Below are positions 29,037 through 38,504 of a stretch of DNA of 64,000 bases, one piece after another. Source of the stretch: Maricaulis sp034659015 (GTDB lineage: Bacteria > Pseudomonadota > Alphaproteobacteria > Caulobacterales > Maricaulaceae); assembly GCA_034659015.1 (NCBI GenBank), contig JAYEGL010000013.1, positions 160,837 through 224,836 on the forward strand. The letters run 5' to 3'. The translations under genes and the position numbers were made by a program. The stretch's first letter is position 1, and the number at the start of each line of letters is the position of its first letter. The notes beneath the pieces were generated by a model, which made no database searches, had not been told where the DNA came from, and saw nothing but the letters and a program-made list of their open reading frames with translations.

Positions 29037-29058
29037 CGGATCTCCGAGTGTTGCTGGG

Positions 29059-29841
29059 TCAGTCCTTGTGCATCACGCCGGCGGCCAGGAAACCGCCATC
29101 GACGGCCAGCACATGGCCATTGATGTAGCCGGCTTCGCGGCTGGCGAGAAACAGGGCCGCCGCGGAAACCTCCTCGGGCGTGCCGTAGCGGTCCGCCGGA
29201 ATGGCCCGGCGATAGACCTTGCGGGTGGTTTCGCTGTGCATGCGCGCGACCAGTTCCGTCTCGATCGCGCCGGGCGCGATCGCATTGACGGTCACACCGG
29301 CCGTGGCGAGTTCGACGGCGAGGACACGGCTGAGCATGATCACGCCGCCCTTGGCCGCACCATAGGCTGCGCGGCCGGTCCCGCCGGCCACCCCCGCCGT
29401 GGAGGACAGGTTGACGATGCGGCCATAGCCGGCCGTCACCATCACCCGGCCGGCGGCGCGGTTGATATAGAAGGCGCCCGTCAGGTCCGTATCGATGATC
29501 CGCTTCCATTCCGCATCCGTGGTGTCCAGACAGGGTCGCTCCACGCCGATACCGGCACTGTGAACAAGAATGTCGAGTCGTCCGCCGCCGATCGAGACCG
29601 CCCGGGCGACGGCCGCGTCGCAGCGCGCGCTGTCGGTGACATCGAGTTCGAAACCGGACACGGCTGCCTCACTCAACGCACCGATCTCGGCGACCGCTTC
29701 GGCGAGGCGCTGCCCGTCGAGATCCGCCAGGAGCAGGCCTGCACCGCCCCGTGCCAGATCGCGCGCAATCGCCCGGCCGATGCCGCTGGCGGCACCGGTG
29801 ACAAGCGCGGTCTGGCCGGTGAAGTCGGAGTGCACAGTCAT
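29059..29841 (-). CDS. SDR-family NAD(P)-dependent oxidoreductase
   Basis: The 260-residue classical SDR has ALVTGAASGIGRAIARDLA (TGxxxGxG cofactor loop), LVHSAGIG (NAG-like), LSSTAGV and YGAAKGG (YxxxK catalytic pair). It is closest in look to 3-oxoacyl-ACP or hydroxyacyl dehydrogenases. It overlaps the MFS gene start by four bases and lies 22 bases before the carboxylase, so the three form one operon. A role in oxidising a hydroxyacyl intermediate is inferred from neighbours. Confidence 0.9.
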   Translation of the reverse strand: MTVHSDFTGQTALVTGAASGIGRAIARDLARGGAGLLLADLDGQRLAEAVAEIGALSEAAVSGFELDVTDSARCDAAVARAVSIGGGRLDILVHSAGIGVERPCLDTTDAEWKRIIDTDLTGAFYINRAAGRVMVTAGYGRIVNLSSTAGVAGGTGRAAYGAAKGGVIMLSRVLAVELATAGVTVNAIAPGAIETELVARMHSETTRKVYRRAIPADRYGTPEEVSAAALFLASREAGYINGHVLAVDGGFLAAGVMHKD

Positions 29842-31154
29842 TCAGCGGGTTCGGCAGCGGTCTGAACCATGTCCGTGCGGTAGCGCAGCACGGCCGGCAC
29901 GCTGAGCAGGGCCAGCGCAGAGGGGATCAGAGCCACGGCGATGCGGATCCAGAACAGGGCGCGGTCGGACTGCGCCTCGGCCCCGGAGACGAAACCGCCG
30001 GTGCCCAGGACCAGTCCGACCACGAGCGGGCCGAGGGCAAGCCCACCCTTCTCGACAGCCGTCCAGACGCCGGTGAAGGTGCCGGCAGCGTCGCGGCCCT
30101 TCTCGCGCGCATCGTGAATGATGTCGGTGAGCATCGCGAAGGGCAGGAGCTGGAGACCGCCGAAACCCATGCCGACCACGCCCGTCATGGCGATCACCAG
30201 CGGCCAGTCGTCCGGGCCCGAGGCGAGCCACAATCCTGCCAGGCCCGCGACGGTAATCAGCACCGCCGCGAGATAGGCGGGCACCTTGCCGGTCAGCCGC
30301 GCGATCGCCGCCCAGGCGAACATCGACAGGATCGTTCCGCCCAGCAGGGCGAGGAAGACCGTCGACATGGCGCCCTCGCTGCGCCCGGCGATGTGCGTGA
30401 CATAATAGGGTGTGGCACCGGTGAACACGCCCAGCCCGCCAAGCTGGATGATGTAGGCCAGCGCCAGCATGCGGAACCGCCCGTCCTTCAGCGCATCGAG
30501 GAAGCGCGCCTTTGCGGCATCCGCGGGTGGCGGCACGACCGGCGCGCGCGCGGTCCCGAAGAATGCGATCAGCATGGTCGCGGCACAGGCGCCGCCCAGC
30601 ACCCAGGACATGCCGGCAAAGCCGGCCCGGCCTCCGCCGAAAGCTTCCAGAAGAGCCGGCGCGGCCGCCGACCCCGCCAGCACGCCGGCCATGGCAAAGC
30701 TCATCCGGTAGGCCATGATCGAGGCGCGTTCGTCAGGATCCTGGCTCATCTCCGCGGGCATCGACAGGTAGGGCACGGCGAAAACCGTATAGGCCGTGGC
30801 GCTGAGCACGTAGATCACCACGACATAGAGAAAGTTCAGCCGCTCGCCCGGCAGTTCCGGCGCGCTGAACAGGAAGACGAAGCTCAGCGCGGTGAGAATG
30901 CCGCCGGCCAGAAGATAGGGCCTCCGGCGCCCGATCGGGGAGCGCGTCCGGTCGGATACCCACCCCATGAAGGGATCGGTTATCATGTCCCAGACCCGGG
31001 GCAGGAAGACCGCCAGGCCGGCCAGGACCGGTGACACGGACAGGATCTCGGTGAGGTAATAAAGCAGGAGGACGCCGGGCACGGTGAGATAGATACCGGT
31101 GCCGATCGAGCCAATGCTGAAGGCCAGAACGATACGTCGGGGCGTTCTTTGCAC
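29838..31154 (-). CDS. MFS transporter, GPH (glycoside-pentoside-hexuronide) type
   Basis: The 438-residue protein has about twelve membrane helices. The GPH signature is clear: VWDMITDPFMGWVSDRTRSP after helix 2 and GRRRPYLLAGGI. GPH carriers usually import sugars with cations, but many members sit in catabolic clusters with other solutes. Here it leads an operon with an SDR and an acyl-CoA carboxylase under the shared palindrome at 31251-31292, so it likely imports a product of outer-membrane or periplasmic peptide breakdown. Confidence 0.88.
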   Translation of the reverse strand: MQRTPRRIVLAFSIGSIGTGIYLTVPGVLLLYYLTEILSVSPVLAGLAVFLPRVWDMITDPFMGWVSDRTRSPIGRRRPYLLAGGILTALSFVFLFSAPELPGERLNFLYVVVIYVLSATAYTVFAVPYLSMPAEMSQDPDERASIMAYRMSFAMAGVLAGSAAAPALLEAFGGGRAGFAGMSWVLGGACAATMLIAFFGTARAPVVPPPADAAKARFLDALKDGRFRMLALAYIIQLGGLGVFTGATPYYVTHIAGRSEGAMSTVFLALLGGTILSMFAWAAIARLTGKVPAYLAAVLITVAGLAGLWLASGPDDWPLVIAMTGVVGMGFGGLQLLPFAMLTDIIHDAREKGRDAAGTFTGVWTAVEKGGLALGPLVVGLVLGTGGFVSGAEAQSDRALFWIRIAVALIPSALALLSVPAVLRYRTDMVQTAAEPAE

Positions 31155-31250
31155 TGCGTCCTCCCGGATTGGCCCCGAACAACCGGCGGCCGCTCAAGGT
31201 GGGAGAGAACCTTGAATGCGTCCAGACCGGACATTCGCCGCCCCTGTCCA

Positions 31251-31292
31251 TTGACTAAAACTGAAAATGACGCCAACCTCATATTTAGTCAA
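31251..31292. promoter_or_regulatory. Regulon palindrome, site A (MFS / MaoC divergent promoter)
   Basis: A long inverted repeat: outer arms TTGACTAAA (31251-31259) and TTTAGTCAA (31284-31292), inner core TGACGCCAACCTCAT. It matches the palindrome seen at sites B, D, E and F. It lies between two divergent operons and could serve both. Confidence 0.6.
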
Positions 31293-31313
31293 GACGAACC
31301 CTTCAGGCAGGAA

Positions 31314-31823
31314 ATGAGCATGAGCGAAGCCGCACGCGAAATCAGCAACTTCTCCCACTTCGCCGCCGGCGACGAGGTAGGGGTGTCGTCCTGGATACCG
31401 GTCGACCAGACCATGATTTCCGACTTCGGGCGCGTTACGCTCGATCCCGATCCGATGCATATCGATCCGGACTGGGCCCTGGCGAACGGTCCCTATGGCG
31501 GCACGATTGCCTTCGGCTTCCTGACCGTGTCCCTGCTCACCCACATGCTGCACGACGCGATGGGCAGCGATCCCCAGCGCGCCACCGGCAAGGACGGACA
31601 TTTCCTCAATTACGGCATGGACTATATGCGCCTGCTCTCGCCGGTGAAGGTGGGCAGTCGCGTGCGCGGCCGGTTCAAGGTCCTGGAGACACGGACCGAT
31701 GCCAAGGGCCGCGACATCGTGAAGTTCGGCTGCGAGGTCGAGATCGAGGATGGCGACCGGCCGGCCCTTGTCGCCGAATGGCTGTCGATCTGGATGCCGC
31801 CCGAAGCCGTGGCCTCCGCCTGA
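31314..31823 (+). CDS. MaoC-family acyl dehydratase
   Basis: The start at 31314 has AGGA upstream; the protein is 169 residues. The hot-dog fold hydratase motif is seen in DPDPMHIDPDWALANGPYG and IAFGFLTVSLL. These enzymes hydrate 2-enoyl-CoA. It is the first gene of the rightward operon with an acyl-CoA ligase and an enoyl-CoA hydratase, 35 bases before the ligase. Together they suggest activation and beta-oxidation of an acyl chain. Confidence 0.9.
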   Translation: MSMSEAAREISNFSHFAAGDEVGVSSWIPVDQTMISDFGRVTLDPDPMHIDPDWALANGPYGGTIAFGFLTVSLLTHMLHDAMGSDPQRATGKDGHFLNYGMDYMRLLSPVKVGSRVRGRFKVLETRTDAKGRDIVKFGCEVEIEDGDRPALVAEWLSIWMPPEAVASA

Positions 31824-31858
31824 ACCCGTCCCTGTCCCGCGATCCGGTAACTGCCGCC

Positions 31859-33487
31859 ATGAATGCACCGACCAGCCCGCCCCGCACCCTGCCGCCGAAA
31901 CTGCCGCGCATCAGCGATTATGTCGCGCGCTATGCCGCGCTGACCCCCGATGCCGAGGCCATGGTGCTGGACGACGAGCGGATCAGCTACCGCGTCTTCA
32001 ACGAGCGGGTCGACGCGCTGGCCAAAGCGCTGCTCGCGGCCGGCGTGAGCAAGGGCGATCGCGTCGCCACGCTCTCCACGCCCAGCCCCGACTATTTCCT
32101 CGCCTTCCTGGCCACGGCCTCCATCGGCGCGATCTGGGTCGGCATGAATCCACGCTACCAGCTGGACGAGCTGGCCTATGTCGCCGGCGACAGCGAGCCG
32201 TGCATCCTGCTCGCCCGGGCGCATATGGACGGGCGCGACTATTCCGCGGACTTGCTGGCGCTGAAGGCCCGCACGCCGTCCATCCGCCAACTCGTGATCT
32301 TCGAACGCGACAGCATGCATACGCCTGACGGAGCCGTGACTTTCATGGACTTTCTGAAGGCCGGCGCGTCGGCTTCCGACGACGAACTGGTTGCACAGCG
32401 CGACATTAGCGGCGGGCGCGATGCGTGCATGATCGTCTACACGTCCGGATCCACGGGAAAGCCCAAGGGCGCCCTGCTGCACCATGAGGGCATTATCGGC
32501 TTCAGCGTGGAACAGCACGGGATCTGGCCCGTCCAGCCGATGCGGGCGCTGAACTATTTCCCGATCAACCACATCGGCTGCGTCGTGGACGTGTCGACAC
32601 CGACCCTGACAGCCGGCGGCACGATCGTTTTCCTGGAGCATTTTTCGCCGCGGCGCTCGCTGGAGCTCATGCAGGACGAGAAGGTCTCCTTCTGGGGCTC
32701 GGTGCCCAGCACCTTCCAGCTTCAGTTCGCCGATCCGGAATTCGACCGGTTCGACCTGTCCAGCGTGCAGATGATCATGTGGGGCGGCGCCGTGATGCCG
32801 CGCGAGCTGCTCGACCGGCTGCTCGGTTACGACATCCCGCTGGCGACGAATTACGGGCTCACCGAGTCCGGCAGCGCGATCACGATCGTGCCGCCGAGCC
32901 GCGATGTCGACATGCTGGCCGGCACGGTGGGCTTTCCCTTTCCCGGCACCGAGATCCGCCTGGTCGGCCCGGACGGTAACATCGTCGCCGACGGCATGTC
33001 CGGCGAGATCCAGGCGCGCTCGGTCTACAATATGCTGGGCTACTGGAACCGCCCGGAGGCGACGGCGGAAACGCTGCTGCCCGGCGGCTGGCTGGCGACC
33101 GGCGATATCGGCCGGCGCAATCCGGACGGCAGCTATTCCATCGTCGGCCGGGTGAAGGAAATGTACAAGTCCGGTGGCTACAACGTCTATCCGCGCGAAG
33201 TGGAAACGGTGATCGAAAGCCATCCGGCGGTCGACATGGCCGCCGTGGTGAGCACGTCGGATCCGGTCTGGCAGGAGGTCGGCGTGGCCTATGTGCTGCC
33301 CGGCGGCGATCTGGACCTGGACGACCTCAAGGCCTTCTGCCGCGGCAAGCTGGCCAACTACAAACAGCCCAAGCGTTTCGTCGTTCTCGACGAATTTCCG
33401 CTCCTGCCGATCGGCAAGGTCGACAAGGTCACCCTGAAAAAACGGGCCGCCGACGACTACAGGCCGGCCGAGGGAGCCGCCTCATGA
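31859..33487 (+). CDS. Acyl-CoA ligase / AMP-binding enzyme
   Basis: I start at the ATG at 31859 (542 residues); the longer frame runs through the MaoC gene. ANL-family motifs occur in order: VYTSGSTGKPKGALL (P-loop), NYGLTESG (A5), ATGDIGRRNPDGSY (A7/A8) and YKSGGYNVYPREVE (hinge). It ends with the C-terminal Lys segment LPIGKVDKVTLK. It activates a carboxylic acid to acyl-AMP and then acyl-CoA. It overlaps the enoyl-CoA hydratase start by four bases. The substrate may be the acyl group freed from acylated peptides; this is inference. Confidence 0.93.
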   Translation: MNAPTSPPRTLPPKLPRISDYVARYAALTPDAEAMVLDDERISYRVFNERVDALAKALLAAGVSKGDRVATLSTPSPDYFLAFLATASIGAIWVGMNPRYQLDELAYVAGDSEPCILLARAHMDGRDYSADLLALKARTPSIRQLVIFERDSMHTPDGAVTFMDFLKAGASASDDELVAQRDISGGRDACMIVYTSGSTGKPKGALLHHEGIIGFSVEQHGIWPVQPMRALNYFPINHIGCVVDVSTPTLTAGGTIVFLEHFSPRRSLELMQDEKVSFWGSVPSTFQLQFADPEFDRFDLSSVQMIMWGGAVMPRELLDRLLGYDIPLATNYGLTESGSAITIVPPSRDVDMLAGTVGFPFPGTEIRLVGPDGNIVADGMSGEIQARSVYNMLGYWNRPEATAETLLPGGWLATGDIGRRNPDGSYSIVGRVKEMYKSGGYNVYPREVETVIESHPAVDMAAVVSTSDPVWQEVGVAYVLPGGDLDLDDLKAFCRGKLANYKQPKRFVVLDEFPLLPIGKVDKVTLKKRAADDYRPAEGAAS

Positions 33488-34239
33488 GCCCGGTTCTCTA
33501 CGCGTGTTCCTCGCGCATCGCCCGCATCACCCTGAACCGGCCCCAGCGCCTCAACGCGATCAATCGCGACATGCTCGACGCCCTGGAGGCAGCGCTGAGG
33601 CGCGCCCATGACGACGATGCCGCCGAGATCGTCCTGCTCACCGGTTCCGGTACCGCCTTCTGTTCCGGCGACGACCTCGTCGAGCTGGCGTCCAACCCGC
33701 CCGAACGGGACGGGGTTGAAGCCGCGATCGACCGTCTCCAGGCGATCACCCGGCTGATCATGTTCGGCCCGAAGACCGTGGTCTGTGCCGTGCGCGGCTG
33801 GGCGATCGGCGGCGGCGCCTCCTGGCCGCTCAATGCCGACATGGCAATCTGGAGCGAGACGGCCGGCATCCGCTTTCCCGAAGGCCTGCACGGTCTCTTT
33901 CCCAGCGGCGGCGCGACGGTCCTGCTGGAACGCTTCTGCTCGCCGCACCGGGCCAACGAGATCCTGATGCTGGGCCGGCCGTTAAGGGGCCCCGAGCTGG
34001 TCCGCGCCGGACTGGCCGGCGACCTTGTTCCCGCGTCCGAATTCGACGACCGGGTTTCCGCATGCCTGCACGGGCTTCTGGCCCTGCCGGACGGCACGCT
34101 GGCCCGCTACAAGGCGGCGCGTATCGCCTCCCAGCGCGACGCGGTCGAACGCGCACTGCAGGCGGAGACCCGCCAGCTCACGGACGCGATCGATGCGCTG
34201 ATCGCGTCCGGCCACTTCCCGGATATCAAACGGGCCTGA
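33484..34239 (+). CDS. Enoyl-CoA hydratase/isomerase family protein
   Basis: The 251-residue crotonase-fold protein has SGTAFCSGDDLVELA (oxyanion hole 1) and GWAIGGGASWPLNADMAIWS (oxyanion hole 2). PEGLHGLFPSGGA occupies the segment where catalytic acids are found in hydratases. It overlaps the ligase stop (ATGA). It likely acts on the CoA ester made by the ligase. It ends five bases before the convergent S15 hydrolase gene. Confidence 0.92.
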   Translation: MSPVLYACSSRIARITLNRPQRLNAINRDMLDALEAALRRAHDDDAAEIVLLTGSGTAFCSGDDLVELASNPPERDGVEAAIDRLQAITRLIMFGPKTVVCAVRGWAIGGGASWPLNADMAIWSETAGIRFPEGLHGLFPSGGATVLLERFCSPHRANEILMLGRPLRGPELVRAGLAGDLVPASEFDDRVSACLHGLLALPDGTLARYKAARIASQRDAVERALQAETRQLTDAIDALIASGHFPDIKRA

Positions 34240-34243
34240 GAGA

Positions 34244-36112
34244 CTAGTCGTCCTGCCAGGGCCGCATCGGCACGGAGATGCGGCTGGCCGCCTCGCCCCC
34301 GCGCGAGATCTCGAACACCTCGTCCTCGCCATTGGAATAGCGGCGGAAATAGGAGGCGTCGGCCCCGGCAATCGCCACGCGCAGCCGGTGACCGGCCTCG
34401 ATCCGGGCGGCGACGGGAAAGAGCGCGAATTCCACTTCCATCCGTTCGCCCGGCGTGACCGGCAGGGCATCCTCGCGGCGATAGCTGTGCGGGGCCGGAC
34501 CCATGTCGTAGGGCAGGGTCTGCGGATCCGCCGGTGCCCTGTGGATGGCGCGAAACTGGCCTTCGGTGAGATAGGTCACACGGCCGTCCGGAGCGACATC
34601 CTCGAGATAGACGTGAAAGGCCGGATCGTCCGTCGCCGTGGCGACGTGCAGTTCGATCACCGGAGTCCCTGCCACTTCCATATCGGCCTCGAAGGGAGCC
34701 GTGTCGAAGACGATGAGTTTCTCGTCTTCCCCGCGCCGGTCCGGATAGGCCGGCGGCGTGCCGAACTGGGTCGACCAGCGTGTCTCGTCGCCGGTCTGGG
34801 CGGTGAAGTCGACCTCGTAGACATCGACCCCGGCCTCCGCCGGGCGTGCCGGGCTCAGTGTGTTGTCGTCCGCCAGGAAGAAGGTCTCCGGCGCCACGCC
34901 CTCGGGCGGCCAGACACCGGTGGTGCGATAGTCCCCCGCGCCCATGACGTAGTAATGGATGCGGCGGTCGTCATAGCCCGCGTCCATGATCGTCTCGTAG
35001 AACCCGTCCATCGCTGCGAACTGGTCGTCCGCTGCCGGCCGGGGTTCGGTGACGCCGGGCAGGTAGGGATCGGCCAGAACGCGGTTGGAGTGGTCGTTTC
35101 CGGTGAGCCAGATCTCCATCGGCACGTCCGGGGCGGAACGCCAGCGGGCCAGCGCGGCCTCGGCGGTGCCGCCATCGACCCAGCTGCCCCAGACCTGGGC
35201 CGGCGTCGCCTCGCGGCGGATCCCGTCCAGATGGGCGGCCGGCGCGGACTCGAAGAAGACATAGCCGTTGAGCCCGGCATCGTCGTGGAATTCCATCTGC
35301 GCGTAGTCGTCCGGCGCCCAGCGCTCGCGCCCGGCCAGCGCCTCGCGCAGCAGGGCGTAGTCGTCGTCGCCGTCCACCGGCGCCAGGATCGGCCAGAGCG
35401 GCACGCAGTCCACGGCCCGGGCCAGGCAGTCATAGTCTTCGCCCGGACGCGGCGAGCGGCCCTCGTCGGCGGCCTTGGTCGCCCCGCCCCAGTTCTGCAG
35501 GAACCATTCATTGGCCACCCCGCCCGGGAAGAAGAGCTGGAGGAAGACGTCGAAATCGACCTCGCGGATGATCGCCCCCTTCAGCGCCGGAGCCGGACGG
35601 CTGGTGGCGATATCGGCCGTATCCGCCATGTAGGACGTGCCCTGGGCGAAGACATTCCCGTCGGACCAGGGCTGCGCGGCGATATGGCCGATCAGCACGT
35701 CCATGTCCGCGATCTCGTCCGGGCCGATATCCACACGCCGGGGACCGAAGGACGAGGTCGAGCCGCGCGTATCCACAGAGGCAAGGACATAGCCGGCTTG
35801 GACGAAGCGCTCGAAGGTGCCGATCATGCCCTCGCGGCCATAACGGGTCTGGACGAGAATGGTCGGGCGCGGCGTCTCCGGCTCGGCTCCGCCGGGATAG
35901 TATAGGCTCATCGCCACGCGGACGCCGTCCGCCATCTCGACATAATAGGACCGGTCGGAGCGCCGGACCTCGGCCTCGGCGGCCGGTTGCGCCGCGTCTT
36001 CAGCTCCCTCGCCCGCCGGCTCCGTGCCCGGGGAACAGGCCGTGAGCAGCAGGGCAAGAGCGGTCCCGGCCAGAAGGCCGGAGGCGCGACGGATGCGAAG
36101 ATGGCTCGGCAT
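34244..36112 (-). CDS. CocE/NonD (S15) family serine hydrolase, lipoprotein
   Basis: The true start is the ATG at 36112 (622 residues); the upstream frame is a shadow of the receptor gene. It has a lipoprotein signal with lipobox LLTAC. The alpha/beta hydrolase domain contains VQTRYGREGMI, ASVDTRGSTSS and the nucleophile elbow AQGTSYMAD. The C-terminal jelly-roll (X-Pro dipeptidyl-peptidase C-domain) runs to the end. The family cleaves acyl or Xaa-Pro bonds. It lies 11 bases after receptor 2, so they form one operon. Confidence 0.9.
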   Translation of the reverse strand: MPSHLRIRRASGLLAGTALALLLTACSPGTEPAGEGAEDAAQPAAEAEVRRSDRSYYVEMADGVRVAMSLYYPGGAEPETPRPTILVQTRYGREGMIGTFERFVQAGYVLASVDTRGSTSSFGPRRVDIGPDEIADMDVLIGHIAAQPWSDGNVFAQGTSYMADTADIATSRPAPALKGAIIREVDFDVFLQLFFPGGVANEWFLQNWGGATKAADEGRSPRPGEDYDCLARAVDCVPLWPILAPVDGDDDYALLREALAGRERWAPDDYAQMEFHDDAGLNGYVFFESAPAAHLDGIRREATPAQVWGSWVDGGTAEAALARWRSAPDVPMEIWLTGNDHSNRVLADPYLPGVTEPRPAADDQFAAMDGFYETIMDAGYDDRRIHYYVMGAGDYRTTGVWPPEGVAPETFFLADDNTLSPARPAEAGVDVYEVDFTAQTGDETRWSTQFGTPPAYPDRRGEDEKLIVFDTAPFEADMEVAGTPVIELHVATATDDPAFHVYLEDVAPDGRVTYLTEGQFRAIHRAPADPQTLPYDMGPAPHSYRREDALPVTPGERMEVEFALFPVAARIEAGHRLRVAIAGADASYFRRYSNGEDEVFEISRGGEAASRISVPMRPWQDD

Positions 36113-36123
36113 GGGATAGTCCC

Positions 36124-38331
36124 CTAGTAGCGCAGGTTTAGGCTGACGCCGACGGTCGCCGGATCGTTGAGCACGATGAATTTCTGACCGACCACATCCT
36201 GTCCGGACAGGTCGAACAGCCGTTCCTTCACGGTCTCGTCGAAGATATTGCGGCCCCACAGATTGATACGCCAGCGGCCGTCGGAGGCTTCCAGGCCGAT
36301 ATTGAGATTGACCAGCGCATAGGAGTCCACATGGCCGTCGGCCTGGTTGTCGACGGTGAGGAAGCTTTCGCCGCGCATCAGTACCTCGCCCCCGGCAAAC
36401 CAGTCGGTGTTCCCGGTCAGCGGCGCACGGTATTCCGCATTCAGATTGGCCGTGTAGTCCGGGGCTCGCGGAATGTCGGCCAGCGGCGTGCCGGTGGGCA
36501 GCGTGCCCTCGTCGAATTCCGCTTCCAGCAGGGCCGCGTTGAAGCCCAGGGTCAGATTGTCGGTGGGCGCGGCCATCAGTTCGAACTCGACGCCCTGGCT
36601 GTGCGCCGCGCCGGCATTGACGATGATCGGGTCGTAGACCGGCGTCGCCGGATTGTCGCCCGCGATCTGGATATCGCTCCAGTCCATGTAGAAGGCCGTG
36701 ACATTGGCCTGGACCAGACCGTCGAACAGCGTCGTCTTCAGACCGGCCTCGTAATTCCACAGCGTTTCCGGATCGAAGGAGATGCCGTTGGCGTCGCCCA
36801 GCGCATCGTTGAAACCGCCGCTCTTGAAACCGCGGCTGACCGTCGCATAGCCCATGATGTCGGGCGTGAAGCGGTAGCGGACATTGGCGCTCGGCGTGAA
36901 TTCGGCCCAGTCATCCTCGGCGGTGACGGCGAAATCGCCGCCCAGCAGCCCCACAGGGTCGGACTGGGAATAGTCGATCGACTTCTCCTCGGTCGTGTAG
37001 CGGCCGCCCAGGGTAAAATCGAGACGTTCCGAAACATTCCAGGTCCCCGCACCGAAGACGGCGATGCTGGTGGTCTCCATCTCGGCATTGGATCCGGCCT
37101 GGATACCCGCCAGGGAGGGCGCACCGAGCAGCGTCATCAGATCGCCGCCCAGCTCGATGAAGGAAAGGTTGGCCGTGTCCTGCTCGTAATAGTAGAGCCC
37201 GCCGATCCAGTCGAAATCGCCGGTCGACCAGGACAGGCGCAGCTCGTTGGAAAGGCGCGAGACTTCCTCCGGATCGCCGTCATAGGCCCATTCCAGCGCC
37301 GAGCGGTCGGTATCGGTGCGGTTGGCATAGTCGTGCGTGCGGTAGGCGGTGATATTCACCAGCTCCACCTCGCCGATCATGGTGGTGAAGTGCGAGGCCA
37401 CGCCCCAGGCTTCGGACCGCTCGTAGGTGATGTCGTCGGCATAGACGTTCCGGTCGTACGGGTCGGCATTGCGCGGCAGGCCGTAGAGGTCCAGCACAGC
37501 CGCGAAGGTTGTCGCGTCGTTGTAGTTCAGCGTCTCGAAGACCAGCGAATCCTGGTCGACCTCGCGATAGTCGGCACTGATCCGCCACTCGGTCCGGTCG
37601 CCGATATCGAACAGGAGCTGGCCGCGGGCCGACCAGGAATCCTCGGTATTCACATCCTCGTCGAGCACGACATTGTGCGACGTGCCGCCGCGCTGGTTGC
37701 GCACGAAAGCGAGCCGGCCGGACACTCGGTCGCCGATCAGCGGACCGCTGACCCCGCCGCCGATGCGCCGATGGTCGTAATCGCCGATTTCCGCTTCCAG
37801 ATAGGCCTCGAACGCGTCGGTCGGCCGGGCCGTGGTGTAGTGGATGAGCCCGCCGATCGTGTTGCGGCCGAACAGCGTGCCCTGCGGACCGCGCAGCACC
37901 TCGATCCGTTCCATGTCGAACAGGTCGATCGTGGCGCCCACACCCTGGCCGAGGAAAACCTCGTCGAGATAGAAGCCCACCGCACCGTCGGCGCCGGCCG
38001 AGCCGGAGCCGCCGATCACGCCGCGCAGGGAGGTCGGCGAAAGCTTCTCGTCGCCGAAATTGCCGTAGGCCAGGCCGGGCGTGCGGATCGCGACGTCGGC
38101 GATGTCGGTGATGCCCGCCCGCTGGATCATGCCCTCGGTGAAAGCGGTGACCGAAATCGGCGTTTCCTGGATCGATTCCTCGCGCTTGCGGGCGGTCACC
38201 ACGATCGTCTCGATGCCCGCCCGGGCCTGCGTGCCGGCCGCCGCATCATTCTCCTGCGCGCCGGCGATTCCCCCCGCCGTCAGCAGAGCGAGCACACTCG
38301 CGCTTGCGAGCCTCATATTACGACAATGCAT
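36124..38331 (-). CDS. TonB-dependent outer-membrane receptor 2
   Basis: The 735-residue receptor starts at the ATG at 38331 behind GGAGGAGGGCAGGGG. It has a signal peptide, a TonB-box-like TIVVTARKREES and a plug domain with VAIRTPGLAYGNFGD and VLRGPQGTLFGRNTIGGLIHY. The barrel ends in VSLNLRY. This is the SusC-unrelated FecA/sphingomonad type. Co-transcription with an S15 hydrolase suggests a peptide or acyl-peptide ligand. Operator site B overlaps its promoter. Confidence 0.95.
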   Translation of the reverse strand: MHCRNMRLASASVLALLTAGGIAGAQENDAAAGTQARAGIETIVVTARKREESIQETPISVTAFTEGMIQRAGITDIADVAIRTPGLAYGNFGDEKLSPTSLRGVIGGSGSAGADGAVGFYLDEVFLGQGVGATIDLFDMERIEVLRGPQGTLFGRNTIGGLIHYTTARPTDAFEAYLEAEIGDYDHRRIGGGVSGPLIGDRVSGRLAFVRNQRGGTSHNVVLDEDVNTEDSWSARGQLLFDIGDRTEWRISADYREVDQDSLVFETLNYNDATTFAAVLDLYGLPRNADPYDRNVYADDITYERSEAWGVASHFTTMIGEVELVNITAYRTHDYANRTDTDRSALEWAYDGDPEEVSRLSNELRLSWSTGDFDWIGGLYYYEQDTANLSFIELGGDLMTLLGAPSLAGIQAGSNAEMETTSIAVFGAGTWNVSERLDFTLGGRYTTEEKSIDYSQSDPVGLLGGDFAVTAEDDWAEFTPSANVRYRFTPDIMGYATVSRGFKSGGFNDALGDANGISFDPETLWNYEAGLKTTLFDGLVQANVTAFYMDWSDIQIAGDNPATPVYDPIIVNAGAAHSQGVEFELMAAPTDNLTLGFNAALLEAEFDEGTLPTGTPLADIPRAPDYTANLNAEYRAPLTGNTDWFAGGEVLMRGESFLTVDNQADGHVDSYALVNLNIGLEASDGRWRINLWGRNIFDETVKERLFDLSGQDVVGQKFIVLNDPATVGVSLNLRY

Positions 38332-38350
38332 CCCCTGCCCTCCTCCGAGT

Positions 38351-38383
38351 ATTTTATGAATCTGTCCTCAGTTTCGTATTTTG
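38351..38383. promoter_or_regulatory. Regulon palindrome, site B (receptor 2 promoter)
   Basis: TTTTATGAATCTG followed by TCCTCAGTTTCGTATTTTG matches the TATGA...TCAGTTTCATATTTTG pattern of sites D, E and F. A reverse-strand TTGACA at 38402-38407 is a fair -35 box. That would place the operator at the -10, as expected for a repressor. Confidence 0.55.
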
Positions 38384-38504
38384 AGGAGCAGATTTCCCGA
38401 CTGTCAATGGGGGATTTGGGCAATGGCCATTCGGCCATGACAATGCGGCGCCGATGCCACACGGCGCGGCACGGCCTGTCCGTCTTCCATGCGGGCGTTC
38501 CGGC

